A stretch of DNA of 64,000 bases from Streptomyces sp. HM190. Its GTDB lineage: Bacteria; Actinomycetota; Actinomycetes; Streptomycetales; Streptomycetaceae. Positions within the stretch are counted from its first letter, which is position 1. Every line of letters begins with the position of its first letter. The notes under the pieces were generated by a model. That model ran no database searches, had not been told where the DNA came from, and worked only from the letters and a program-made list of their open reading frames with translations. The position numbers and the translations under genes are program-made. This document shows positions 11,704 through 24,514 of this stretch, one piece after another. The DNA lies in contig NZ_CP047318.1 in assembly GCF_009857135.1 (NCBI RefSeq), forward strand, positions 1,302,001 to 1,366,000. Reading direction: 5' to 3'.

Positions 11704-12546
11704 TCAGTAACCCCGCTGGCTCGCGTAGAAGACCAGCCGGTACTTGCCGATCTGCACCTCGTCACCGTTGTGCAGGGCGACCTGGTCGATCCGCTCACGG
11801 TTGACGTACGTGCCGTTCAGGCTGCCGACGTCGGCGACCGTGAACGAGCCGTCCTGGGCCCGGCGGAACTCCACGTGGCGACGCGAGACGGTGACGTCGT
11901 CCAGGAAGATGTCGCTCTGCGGGTGACGGCCCGCCGTCGTCAGGTCACTGTCGAGCAGGAAGCGGCTGCCCGCGTTCGGTCCGCGGCGCACCACGAGGAG
12001 TGCCGAGCCGAGCGGCAGCGCGTCTACGGCGGCCTGGGCCTCCGGCGAGAGCGCCGGCAGCTGTGTCTGCCCCGTCGTCTCGGAGTCGTAGGCCTCCAGG
12101 CCGGAGATCGAGATCGTGGAGGTCGTCTCCGACGGACGCTCCGGAACCGCGCCGGGGCGCAGCGGCGCGCCGCAGTTGGAGCAGAAGCGGCTGTTCTCCG
12201 CGTTGCGGTTACCGCACCTCGTACACACCAGGGCCGACATCGACGGATCCTCCTGCCGCGGCTGCCCCGCCGGGGCATGGGACGCATACGGGTCGGTGGC
12301 GAACCCTCCACCCGTACCTGAGGCTGACGGGTCCCCGAAACCTATGCGGCCCGACTGGGAAGGGTCAACAGACGGCGCGCCCTGACCTCCGGAAATGTCA
12401 CCGCCCGGACCAGCGACCTGGTCCCGGAACAGGGGGCGCTCGCCCCCCTGGCCCTCCGCCTCCGAAGGCTGCGCGCGATGGCGGGAGGTCGCGTTGCCGC
12501 TGTCCTCTCGCGCGCTCTTGCCGAACAACTTCGCAAACAACTTCAC
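11704..12546 (-). CDS. GarA-like FHA-domain protein with zinc ribbon
   Basis: This 280-residue protein has three parts: a basic N-terminus and low-complexity linker (1-102), a CxxC-x10-CxxC zinc ribbon (C108, C111, C122, C125), and an FHA phosphothreonine-binding domain from about 190 to the end (AGRHPQSDIFLDD, VSRRHVEFRR, DVGSLNGTYVNRERI). Between ribbon and FHA is an ETTS sequence at 140-143, the motif phosphorylated by Ser/Thr kinases in mycobacterial GarA to lock the FHA domain on itself. In mycobacteria GarA controls 2-oxoglutarate and glutamate metabolism. GTG 12546 has AAGGGGA upstream; ATG at codon 103 is a possible shorter start. Confidence 0.9.
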   Translation of the reverse strand: MKLFAKLFGKSAREDSGNATSRHRAQPSEAEGQGGERPLFRDQVAGPGGDISGGQGAPSVDPSQSGRIGFGDPSASGTGGGFATDPYASHAPAGQPRQEDPSMSALVCTRCGNRNAENSRFCSNCGAPLRPGAVPERPSETTSTISISGLEAYDSETTGQTQLPALSPEAQAAVDALPLGSALLVVRRGPNAGSRFLLDSDLTTAGRHPQSDIFLDDVTVSRRHVEFRRAQDGSFTVADVGSLNGTYVNRERIDQVALHNGDEVQIGKYRLVFYASQRGY

Positions 12547-12736
12547 GGGCGATTCCCCTTGACCGAAACAGACCCGCCCGTGGGGCAGGACGAACCCTGA
12601 CTGAACACACCGGCCGACCCGGACATCCTCACAACGTCCGTTTCCACCAGACAGTTTCCACCACGCACCACCCATTCGGTGCGCCGACCCCCCGCAACCT
12701 CATGCCCTCGCCGGACGACCCCTATGCACCTGCGGT

Positions 12737-13615
12737 TCACCGGGAGGACGACCGAGCGTAGTCAGGCCGCTTCGCCGCTCGCAAGGCGTCCACGACGATC
12801 TTGTCAGCCCGCTCCACGGTCACGGTGGCCTGCTCCTTCTCCAGTGTCTGCACCACGCCTCCGGGGATGTTCAACGCGGGCTCGAGGTCCTGCGGGTTGC
12901 CGATGACCTTGAAACGAAAGGGCTGGGTGATCTTGTTCCCGTCGACACTGATTCCCTTGCCGGAATCGGTGAGATAGGTGCTGGCGACCACGCGCACGCC
13001 GTTCACCTGGATCGCCTCCGCGCCGGCGGCGCGCAGCTCCTGGATCGCGTCGAGCAACATGTCCGCCTCGACCGTCCCCTTCGTGTCGTTGATCGTCAGC
13101 GTGATGCCGGGTCCCTGCGCGGCCACGGTGCCCGCCAGCACGCCGAGTTGTCTTTCCTTCTCGACCGTCTGCTTGCGTGCCTCCTCGGCCTGGTCCGAGC
13201 TGTTCTCCAACTCGGTGCGCTGATCCTCGAGACCCTGCTTCTCCTCCTCCAGACGCTGAGTACGGTCATCCAGTTCATCGAGGATGCGTACGAGATCTTC
13301 CTGGCGCGCGCCGCGCAGGGCGCTGTCGTCGTTGGTGGAGGCCACCTGGACGGCCAGACCGAAGCCGAGGCCGAACAGCAGGAGAGCCACGATGAGTTGG
13401 GCCCGGGTGAAGCGCGGCGGCCACAGCCCCTGGGCCAGCCGCTGCCGACCGGTCAGCCGGTTCTTCTCCTCGGGCACGGCCTTTCCGGGCCCTTCGGCGG
13501 CCGTGACCGGGACCTCCTGCGGGAGTTCGCGGCGCAACCGGGTCGTCGGCTCGTCGTCGTCCGCCCCGCCCGCCGCGGGCCTCGGGTTCTCGTCCCTCTC
13601 GCTCATCGGCCTCAC
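12737..13615 (-). CDS. DUF881 family membrane-anchored protein (second copy)
   Basis: This 292-residue protein has a cytoplasmic basic N-terminus (about 70 residues), one membrane anchor LIVALLLFGLGFGLAVQVAS, and an extracytoplasmic coiled coil rich in E, Q and R (ARQEDLVRILDELDDRTQRL onward). The DUF881 fold then follows, with GPGITLTINDTKG, DAIQELRAAGAEAIQVNGVRVV and IGNPQDLEPALNIPGGVVQ. Its function is unknown; DUF881-Sbp-DUF881 triplets are conserved in actinobacteria. It starts at GTG 13615, overlapping the sbp stop by 4 bp (GTGA), so translation is likely coupled. Confidence 0.88.
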   Translation of the reverse strand: MRPMSERDENPRPAAGGADDDEPTTRLRRELPQEVPVTAAEGPGKAVPEEKNRLTGRQRLAQGLWPPRFTRAQLIVALLLFGLGFGLAVQVASTNDDSALRGARQEDLVRILDELDDRTQRLEEEKQGLEDQRTELENSSDQAEEARKQTVEKERQLGVLAGTVAAQGPGITLTINDTKGTVEADMLLDAIQELRAAGAEAIQVNGVRVVASTYLTDSGKGISVDGNKITQPFRFKVIGNPQDLEPALNIPGGVVQTLEKEQATVTVERADKIVVDALRAAKRPDYARSSSR

Positions 13616-13944
13616 GCCCGGAACACGTGCCGGCGGATCGCCGCGGCGTTGGAGAAGATGCGGATGCCGAGAACGACCACGACACCCGTGGAGAGCTGGG
13701 CGCCCACGCCCAACTTGTCGCCGAGGAAGACGATCAGGGCGGCCACGACCACGTTCGACAGGAACGACACCACGAAGACCTTGTCGTCGAAGATCCCGTC
13801 CAGCATGGCGCGCAGCCCGCCGAACACGGCGTCCAGGGCAGCGACGACGGCGATGGGGAGGTACGGCTCGACCACCGCGGGTACCTCGGGCCGGACCAAC
13901 AGTCCGGCCACGACTCCGAGGACGAGGCCCAGTACGGCGATCAC
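13612..13944 (-). CDS. sbp: Small basic protein (Sbp, DUF1290 family)
   Basis: This 110-residue, highly hydrophobic protein has about three membrane segments: IAVLGLVLGVVAGLLV, YLPIAVVAALDAVFGGLRA and VSFLSNVVVAALIVFLGDKLG, followed by a short basic tail. It matches the DUF1290/Sbp family, whose members sit between DUF881 genes in Gram-positive genomes. The biochemical role is unknown. It overlaps both neighbours: its GTG start shares one base with the stop of the upstream DUF881 gene, and its stop overlaps the start of the downstream one. The three are clearly one translationally coupled unit. Confidence 0.9.
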   Translation of the reverse strand: MIAVLGLVLGVVAGLLVRPEVPAVVEPYLPIAVVAALDAVFGGLRAMLDGIFDDKVFVVSFLSNVVVAALIVFLGDKLGVGAQLSTGVVVVLGIRIFSNAAAIRRHVFRA

Positions 13945-14834
13945 TATGTGCCCTTCCTAATGCTCGGTTCTGCTGTTCGTACGATCACGCTCGGCGCGGC
14001 CGGCACCTTGACATCGCTCTCGGCGGAGATGCTCGTCCGGATCCCGAAGTTCTCTTGCAGGGCATGCAGATACAGCCCGTCGGGGCTGTTCTGGAACCTG
14101 GTGCTCAGCCGCTGCCCGTCGCCCACCGCCAGGACCGTGTACGGCGGCACCAGCGGCTTGTTGTCGACCAGTATGGCTTCACCCGCGGCCCTGATCGCCG
14201 ACAGTGCCGTGAGCCGCTGTCCGTTGATCGAGACGGCCTCGGCGCCCGACTCCCACAGCCCGTTGACGACGCGCTGCATGTCCCGGTCGCGTACGCGCCC
14301 GGTGTCGGAGAACCCCGAGGTCTCGCGCGGACCGCCGTCACCGCCCTGGCTGGCGTCCTTGGAGTCGTTGACGACGAGTTTCACGCCGGGGCCGTGCACC
14401 TCGACGGCGCCCGACAGGATGCCCACGAGGTCGTCCTGGCGGCTGCCGCCGTCCTTGAGGGCCTCGCGCTGGCGCGCGCTCACGTCGTCGCGGAGGTCGT
14501 CGACGGAGTCCTCCAGCTTGTCCGCGGCCGCGGTCTGCTGCTGGATGCGGTCGATGAGCTCTTCGCGCTCCTTGGCCATGACGGGGGCGCTGATCCGCGC
14601 CTGCGCCGCGCCCACGGTCACGACCAGGGCGGCGAGCACCAGCCCGACGGCGAGGCCCAGCTTCGCCCGTACGGTTTTGGGCATGCCCCCGGTGCCGTCG
14701 GCCTTCTTCCGGGCGGCGGCCTCGGCGTATCCGTCGTCGAGGCTGTGGTCCATGACGTTGTTGAGCAGCGACATGGAGGCGTCCGGACGCGACGGGCGCG
14801 TGGGTGTGCTCCGAACGGGGGGGTGCTGCGGCAT
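13944..14834 (-). CDS. DUF881 family membrane-anchored protein (first copy)
   Basis: This protein of about 296 residues has an N-terminal cytoplasmic segment (SMSLLNNVMDHSLDDGYAEA), one membrane anchor (LGLAVGLVLAALVVTVGAAQ), a coiled coil with EELIDRIQQQTAAADKLED, and a DUF881 domain containing VHGPGVKLVVND, GLWESGAEAVSINGQRL and VAPPYTV-like (VPPYTVLAVGDGQRL) elements. It pairs with the second DUF881 protein downstream, with sbp between them, suggesting a complex at the membrane; this is inference. ATG 14834 (MPQHPP) is chosen. An ATG three codons earlier (14843) is equally open, and neither has a strong ribosome-binding site. Confidence 0.85.
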   Translation of the reverse strand: MPQHPPVRSTPTRPSRPDASMSLLNNVMDHSLDDGYAEAAARKKADGTGGMPKTVRAKLGLAVGLVLAALVVTVGAAQARISAPVMAKEREELIDRIQQQTAAADKLEDSVDDLRDDVSARQREALKDGGSRQDDLVGILSGAVEVHGPGVKLVVNDSKDASQGGDGGPRETSGFSDTGRVRDRDMQRVVNGLWESGAEAVSINGQRLTALSAIRAAGEAILVDNKPLVPPYTVLAVGDGQRLSTRFQNSPDGLYLHALQENFGIRTSISAESDVKVPAAPSVIVRTAEPSIRKGT

Positions 14835-14941
14835 GCCGCACATCGTCGCACGTCGCGCCCGCTACCTCCGAATGGCCCCACCCACGTGCCGGACAGGCCC
14901 CGTTGGGGGCAGTTGTCCGGCACGCGAGTGCGGCGGGTCCT

Positions 14942-17437
14942 TCAGCGTCCGGCGCTGTCGACCACGGAAGACCATTCGTCGAGCAGGGCCTGCGCCGAGG
15001 CGTCGTCGGGCCCCTCGGCCCACAGGTGGGTGACGGCCTCCGCCGGGTCCGGCAGGACCATCACCCACCGCCCGTCGGTCTCCACGACCCGCACCCCGTC
15101 GGTGGTGTCGACGAAGCGATCGCCTGCGGCCTCCACGACCCGGCGCATCACGAGCCCCTTGACGGCCCACGGAGTGGCGAGATCCTTCTTGAGGACATGC
15201 GCCCGCGGAATGCGCGCGTCGATCTGGCTCAGCGTGAGCTGCGTCCGCGCCACCAGGCCGATGAGCCGTACGAACGCCGCCGTGCCGTCGAAGACGCTGC
15301 TGAACTCGGGGACGATGAAGCCGCCACGTCCGTCGCCGCCGAAGATGGTCGTCTCGTCCCCGCCGACCCGGGTCAGGTCGTCCGGCGAGGTGGTCGTCCA
15401 CTCGACCTGCGTGCCGTGGTACGCGGCGACCTGTTCGGCGATCCTGGTGGTGGTCACCGGCAGCGCCACGCGCCCGCTCCGCCGCTCCGCGGCCACCAGG
15501 TCGAGCATCACCAGCAGGGCCCGGTCGTCCTCGACGATCCGCCCCTTCTCGTCGACCAGGGACAGTCGCTCGCCGACGGGGTCGAACCGCACGCCGAACG
15601 CGGCCCGCGAGGACGCCACGATCTCGCCGAGTCGCACGAGCCCGGACCGCCGCATGTCGCCGGTCTCCGTCGGCCTCGACTCGTCGAGGCCGGGGTTGAT
15701 CGTCAGCGAGTCGACGCCCAGCTTGCCGAGCAGGCTCGGCAGCACGAGGCCGGCGCTGCCGTTGGACGCGTCGACGACGACCTTGAGCCCGGACTCGGCG
15801 ATCCCCGTGGTGTCGACGTTCCGCAGCAGTGACCCGGTGTACGAGTCGAAGACGCTGGCCGGGAAGTGCAGGTCGCCGATCTCGCCCGGGAACGCGCGCC
15901 GGTACTCCTGCCGCGCGAACACCCGGTCCAGCTTCCGCTGGCTGGCCTGCGACAGGTCCGCGCCCTGACTGTCGAAGAACATGATGTCGACGGAGTCCGG
16001 AACGCCGGGGGTGGTCCGGATCATGATCCCGCCGGCGCTGCCCCGAGCGGTCTGCTGCCGCGCCACCGGCAGCGGCACGTTCTCCAGGTCCCGTACGTCG
16101 ATGGCGCTGGCCTGCAGCGCCGAGATGACCGCCCGCTTGAGGGCGCGCGCTCCTCGGGAGTGGTCACGTGCGGTGGTGACCGTCGACCCCTTCTTGAGCG
16201 TCGTCGCGTAGGCCCCGGCCAGCCGCACGGCCAGCTCAGGGGTGATCTCCACGTTCAGGATTCCGGACACGCCTCGGGCACCGAAGAGGTGCGCCTGCCC
16301 GCGGGACTCCCAGATCACCGACGTGTTGACGAACGCACCGGCCTCGATCGTCTTGAAGGGGTAGACGCGTACGTTCCCCTGGATGATCGATTCTTCCCCG
16401 ACGAGGCACTCGTCACCGATGACGGCGCCGTCCTCGATCCGTGCGGCCCGCATGATGTCGGTGTTCTTTCCGACGACGCAGCCGCGGAGGTTGCTGTGCT
16501 GCCCGATGTAGACGTTGTCGTGGACGACGGCCTTGTGCAGGAAGGCCCCGCTCTTCACGACGACGTTCGAGCCGACCACGGTGTGCTCGCGGATCTCGGC
16601 GCCGGCCTCGACCTTGGCGTAGTCCCCGATGTACAGCGGCCCGCGCAGGACGGCGTCGGGATGCACTTCGGCGCCCTCGGCGATCCACACACCGGGTGAG
16701 AGCTCGAACCCGTCGATCTCGACGTCGACCTTGCCTTCGAGGACGTCGGCCTGGGCCTTCACATAGCTCTCGTGCGTGCCGACGTCCTCCCAGTAGCCCT
16801 CGGCGACATAGCCGTAGATCGGCTTGCCTTCCTTCATGAGCTGCGGGAAGACGTCGCCGGACCAGTCGACGGGAACATCGGCCTCGACGTAGTCGAAGAC
16901 CTCGGGTTCCATCACGTAGATGCCGGTGTTCACGGTGTCCGAGAAGACCTGCCCCCAGGTGGGCTTCTCCAGGAACCGCTCGACCTTGCCTTCCTCGTCG
17001 ACGATCGTGATGCCGAATTCCAGGGGGTTCGGCACCCTCGTCAGGCAGACGGTGACGAGCGCACCCTTTTCCTTGTGGAAATTGACGAGCTCGGTGAGGT
17101 CGAAGTCGGTCAGGGCATCGCCGGAGATGACGAGGAAGGCGTCGTCCTTCAGTGCTTCCTCGGCGTTCTTCACGCTCCCGGCAGTACCGAGTGGCTTCTC
17201 CTCGTTGGCATAGGTGAGCTCCATCCCGAGCTCTTCACCATCGCCGAAGTAGTTCTTGACGAGTGACGCCAGGAACTGGACGGTAACGACGGTCTCGTTG
17301 AGCCCATGCCTTTTGAGCAGCCGAAGTACGTGCTCCATGATCGGGCGGTTCGCCACGGGCAGGAGCGGCTTGGGCATGCTCGAGGTCATGGGGCGAAGGC
17401 GTGTGCCCTCGCCTCCGGCCATCACGACGGCCTTCAT
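14942..17437 (-). CDS. manC: Mannose-1-phosphate guanylyltransferase fused to a degenerate phosphomannomutase domain
   Basis: This 831-residue fusion has an N-terminal nucleotidyltransferase (1-240) with GGEGTRLRP at 8-16, [11 protein letters not shown] at 22-32 and DALTDFDL, which should make GDP-mannose from mannose-1-phosphate and GTP. Left-handed beta-helix repeats follow (about 245-375). Residues from about 385 resemble phosphohexomutases, but the catalytic TASHNP loop is replaced by IRTTPG at 473-478 and the metal loop DGDxDR by DPVGER at 619-624. The mutase half is therefore probably inactive, perhaps regulatory. ATG 17437 has AAGGAGG 11 nt upstream; a longer frame to 17482 has no support. 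GDP-mannose would feed protein and lipid mannosylation. Confidence 0.88.
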   Translation of the reverse strand: MKAVVMAGGEGTRLRPMTSSMPKPLLPVANRPIMEHVLRLLKRHGLNETVVTVQFLASLVKNYFGDGEELGMELTYANEEKPLGTAGSVKNAEEALKDDAFLVISGDALTDFDLTELVNFHKEKGALVTVCLTRVPNPLEFGITIVDEEGKVERFLEKPTWGQVFSDTVNTGIYVMEPEVFDYVEADVPVDWSGDVFPQLMKEGKPIYGYVAEGYWEDVGTHESYVKAQADVLEGKVDVEIDGFELSPGVWIAEGAEVHPDAVLRGPLYIGDYAKVEAGAEIREHTVVGSNVVVKSGAFLHKAVVHDNVYIGQHSNLRGCVVGKNTDIMRAARIEDGAVIGDECLVGEESIIQGNVRVYPFKTIEAGAFVNTSVIWESRGQAHLFGARGVSGILNVEITPELAVRLAGAYATTLKKGSTVTTARDHSRGARALKRAVISALQASAIDVRDLENVPLPVARQQTARGSAGGIMIRTTPGVPDSVDIMFFDSQGADLSQASQRKLDRVFARQEYRRAFPGEIGDLHFPASVFDSYTGSLLRNVDTTGIAESGLKVVVDASNGSAGLVLPSLLGKLGVDSLTINPGLDESRPTETGDMRRSGLVRLGEIVASSRAAFGVRFDPVGERLSLVDEKGRIVEDDRALLVMLDLVAAERRSGRVALPVTTTRIAEQVAAYHGTQVEWTTTSPDDLTRVGGDETTIFGGDGRGGFIVPEFSSVFDGTAAFVRLIGLVARTQLTLSQIDARIPRAHVLKKDLATPWAVKGLVMRRVVEAAGDRFVDTTDGVRVVETDGRWVMVLPDPAEAVTHLWAEGPDDASAQALLDEWSSVVDSAGR

Positions 17438-17551
17438 GTCGGAAGCGTCCTCCTTGAAGAGACACGGTCTAGCCGACTTCACCCGTCCTGATTGTCCCGC
17501 ACTTTTCCGAAGCGGGCCATCGAGCCACTACGGCCGTCCCTTCGGACGGGC

Positions 17552-18160
17552 TCAATCGGCCATGGCGTCCGCCGCGACAAGTCGGCGGACCTGAACCACG
17601 TAGAGGATCCCTGCCCACCAATACAGAGTTGTACCCCATCCGGCGAACGCCCATCCGAAAATAGCAGCGAGTGACGAGATCCACCCGGTTCCGTCACTGA
17701 GCAACAGCAAGGGGAAGGCGTACATCAGGTTGAAGGTGGCTGCCTTCCCGAGGAAGTTCACCTGCGGCGGAGGATAGCCGTGCCGACGGAGGATGCCCAC
17801 CATCACCAGCAGAACCAGCTCACGCAAGAGAAGTACAGCCGTCAACCAAAGGGGGAGAATCTCGCGCCAGGTGAGACCCACCAATGTCGACAGAATGTAG
17901 AGCCGGTCCGCCGCGGGGTCGAGGAGCCGTCCGAGGCTGCTGATCTGGTTCCAGCGTCGCGCCAGTTTGCCGTCCAGATAGTCGCTGACGCCGCTCAGGG
18001 CGAGCACGAGGAGCGCCCAGCCGTCGACCTGGGGGCCGCCGAACTCGGGCCAGAGAATCAGCCACAGGAAGACGGGGACTCCGAGGAGCCGCGCCATGCT
18101 GAGGATGTTCGGGATGGTGAGCACCCGGTCCGTCTGGACTCGGGTCTCCTGGACCTCCAC
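17552..18160 (-). CDS. CDP-alcohol phosphatidyltransferase family protein
   Basis: This 202-residue integral membrane protein has about five or six hydrophobic segments. The full CDP-alcohol phosphotransferase signature D-x2-DG-x2-AR-x8-G-x3-D-x3-D is intact (D60, D63-G64, A67-R68, G77, D81, D85). Such enzymes move a phospho-alcohol from a CDP donor, as in phosphatidylglycerophosphate or cardiolipin synthesis; the acceptor cannot be read from sequence. GTG 18160 has AGGAGG 7 nt upstream. The frame is open further upstream, but that stretch overlaps the rRNA terminator. It lies 114 bp upstream of manC on the same strand. Confidence 0.88.
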   Translation of the reverse strand: MEVQETRVQTDRVLTIPNILSMARLLGVPVFLWLILWPEFGGPQVDGWALLVLALSGVSDYLDGKLARRWNQISSLGRLLDPAADRLYILSTLVGLTWREILPLWLTAVLLLRELVLLVMVGILRRHGYPPPQVNFLGKAATFNLMYAFPLLLLSDGTGWISSLAAIFGWAFAGWGTTLYWWAGILYVVQVRRLVAADAMAD

Positions 18161-18216
18161 CCGGGGGCCTCCTGTGCAAAACGAGCCAATGATGCTCCCC
18201 GACCCTACCTCAACGC

Positions 18217-18262
18217 AAGAAAGCTCTGGCTCCTGGGCGCAGTGCCCAAGAGCCAGAGCTGT
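18217..18262 (-). terminator. Terminator of the rRNA operon
   Basis: On the minus strand, AGCTCTGGCTC-TTGGGC pairs with GCCCAG-GAGCCAGAGCT around a short loop and is followed by TTTCTT. It lies just after the 5S gene and is the most classical intrinsic terminator in the window. Confidence 0.9.
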
Positions 18263-18270
18263 AAAAGGAG

Positions 18271-18388
18271 TTCGGCGGCGTCCTACTCTCCCACAGGGTC
18301 CCCCCTGCAGTACCATCGGCGCTGTGAGGCTTAGCTTCCGGGTTCGGAATGTAACCGGGCGTTTCCCTCACGCTATGACCACCGAAAC
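18271..18388 (-). rRNA. rrf: 5S ribosomal RNA
   Basis: The ~118-nt sequence starts GTTTCGGTGG on the minus strand. It contains the conserved loop CCGAACCCGGAAG and ends in GGACGCCGCCGAA, pairing its ends as 5S does. Boundaries are accurate to a few bases. Confidence 0.95.
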
Positions 18389-18479
18389 ACTATGAAACAA
18401 TCAACCGCACCACGCTCTGTGACAAACGCGGGGTTGTTCGTGGTTTCAGAACCAACACAGTGGACGCGAGCAACTGAGG

Positions 18480-23428
<4,949 letters not shown>

Positions 23429-23720
23429 ATGTTTACCGGTTATCCGGTGCACACACACGAGAGCGGAACCACCGGAGGAATGATCCGATGGTTCACAGCG
23501 TCCTCGCTGTGTTTATTTCAAAGGAACCTCGCCCCGACCAACCGGCCGGAGACGGGGTATCAACATATCTGGCGTTGATTTTTGGCACGCTGTTGAGTTC
23601 TCAAGGAACGGACGCTTCCTTTGTACTCACCCGAGCAACTTCTCAGGCTTTCCTCCGGGCGCTTCCCTTCGGTGTTTCCAACACTATCAGCGTTTTTCCG
23701 TCCCCCTGACCACCCTCTCG
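23429..23720 (-). promoter_or_regulatory. rRNA leader with antitermination-type elements and a probable promoter
   Basis: On the minus strand, a -10-like TAGTGT (23686-23681) is preceded about 17 nt upstream by TCAGGG, a weak -35. Downstream is the segment CCTTGAGAACTCAACAGCG followed by TCAACGCC, which recurs in actinobacterial rRNA leaders and resembles box antitermination elements. Streptomyces rRNA operons normally have several tandem promoters; I could not place others confidently. Confidence 0.5.
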
Positions 23721-23860
23721 CAGACATGCGAAAGCGGACCCCGGGATAGGTTCTGACACGTTGGTTGCCGCTTGGAGTGGGACGCTCAGTGGCGCCGCCC
23801 GGCCCCAAGCAGGTCTACGACTGTACAGCGGGCTCCGGAGCCCTGCAAATCGATGGGACT

Positions 23861-23876
23861 GGTGGTCTAGACCACT
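23861..23876 (+). promoter_or_regulatory. DasR-responsive element (dre) upstream of crr-ptsI
   Basis: GTGGTCTAGACCAC (23862-23875) is a perfect palindrome matching the dre core (ACTGGTCTAGACCAGT-like) bound by the GntR/HutC regulator DasR. It lies 112 bp before the crr start. DasR control of the PTS genes by N-acetylglucosamine status is established in S. coelicolor. Confidence 0.8.
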
Positions 23877-23987
23877 AGGCGGTATGTTCCGTGGGGAACC
23901 CCGCATCTGACATACGCTGCTGGGCAGAGCCGACCGTGACCGGCGGTGCCGGCTCGTACGCGCAGCTCCACCCCCGGGAGGCTTCCC

Positions 23988-24437
23988 ATGACCACCGTGA
24001 CGTCCCCGCTCGCAGGACGCGCCATCGGACTGGCCGCAGTACCGGACCCCGTCTTCGCGGGAGCCATGGTCGGCCCCGGAACGGCGATCGAGCCGGCGGA
24101 TGACGTGACCGAGGCCGTCTCCCCTGTGGACGGAGTCATCGTCTCGCTTCACCCCCACGCGTTCGTCGTGGTCGACAGCGAGGGCCACGGTGTGCTGACG
24201 CACCTCGGGATCGACACCGTGCAACTGAACGGCGAGGGCTTCGAGCTGCTCGTGAACAAGGGCGACACCGTGCAGCGCGGACAGGCCGTGGTCCGCTGGG
24301 ACCCGGCCGCCGTCGTGGCCGCCGGCAAGTCGCCGATCTGTCCTGTCGTGGCCCTGGAGGCCACGGCCGACGCCCTCTCCGATCTCCGCCTCGACGGCGA
24401 CGTGAAGACCGGTGACGCGCTCTTCGGCTGGCAGTGA
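23988..24437 (+). CDS. crr: PTS glucose-type EIIA component (Crr)
   Basis: This 149-residue EIIA-Glc family protein accepts phosphate from HPr and passes it to EIIB domains of sugar permeases. Both conserved histidines are present with the right spacing: H57 in HPHAFVV and the phosphorylated H72 in THLGIDTVQL. The ATG has GGGAGG 6 nt upstream. ptsI follows 77 bp later, the same pair as SCO1390-SCO1391 in S. coelicolor. HPr is not in the window, consistent with ptsH lying elsewhere in Streptomyces. The upstream dre site suggests induction when DasR is released by amino-sugar phosphates. Confidence 0.95.
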   Translation: MTTVTSPLAGRAIGLAAVPDPVFAGAMVGPGTAIEPADDVTEAVSPVDGVIVSLHPHAFVVVDSEGHGVLTHLGIDTVQLNGEGFELLVNKGDTVQRGQAVVRWDPAAVVAAGKSPICPVVALEATADALSDLRLDGDVKTGDALFGWQ

Positions 24438-24514
24438 CGCCAGGTCCGTACCGCACGGCAAGTTCCACAACCACCGCGGCGGCGGGGCCCGCCGCACAAC
24501 CGGAGACGGGTGAG

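Noticed and set aside
13284..15968. Long plus-strand open frame opposite the DUF881-sbp-manC genes
   Set aside because: It crosses several real minus-strand genes with coupled overlaps and reads as serine/arginine-rich low-complexity sequence.
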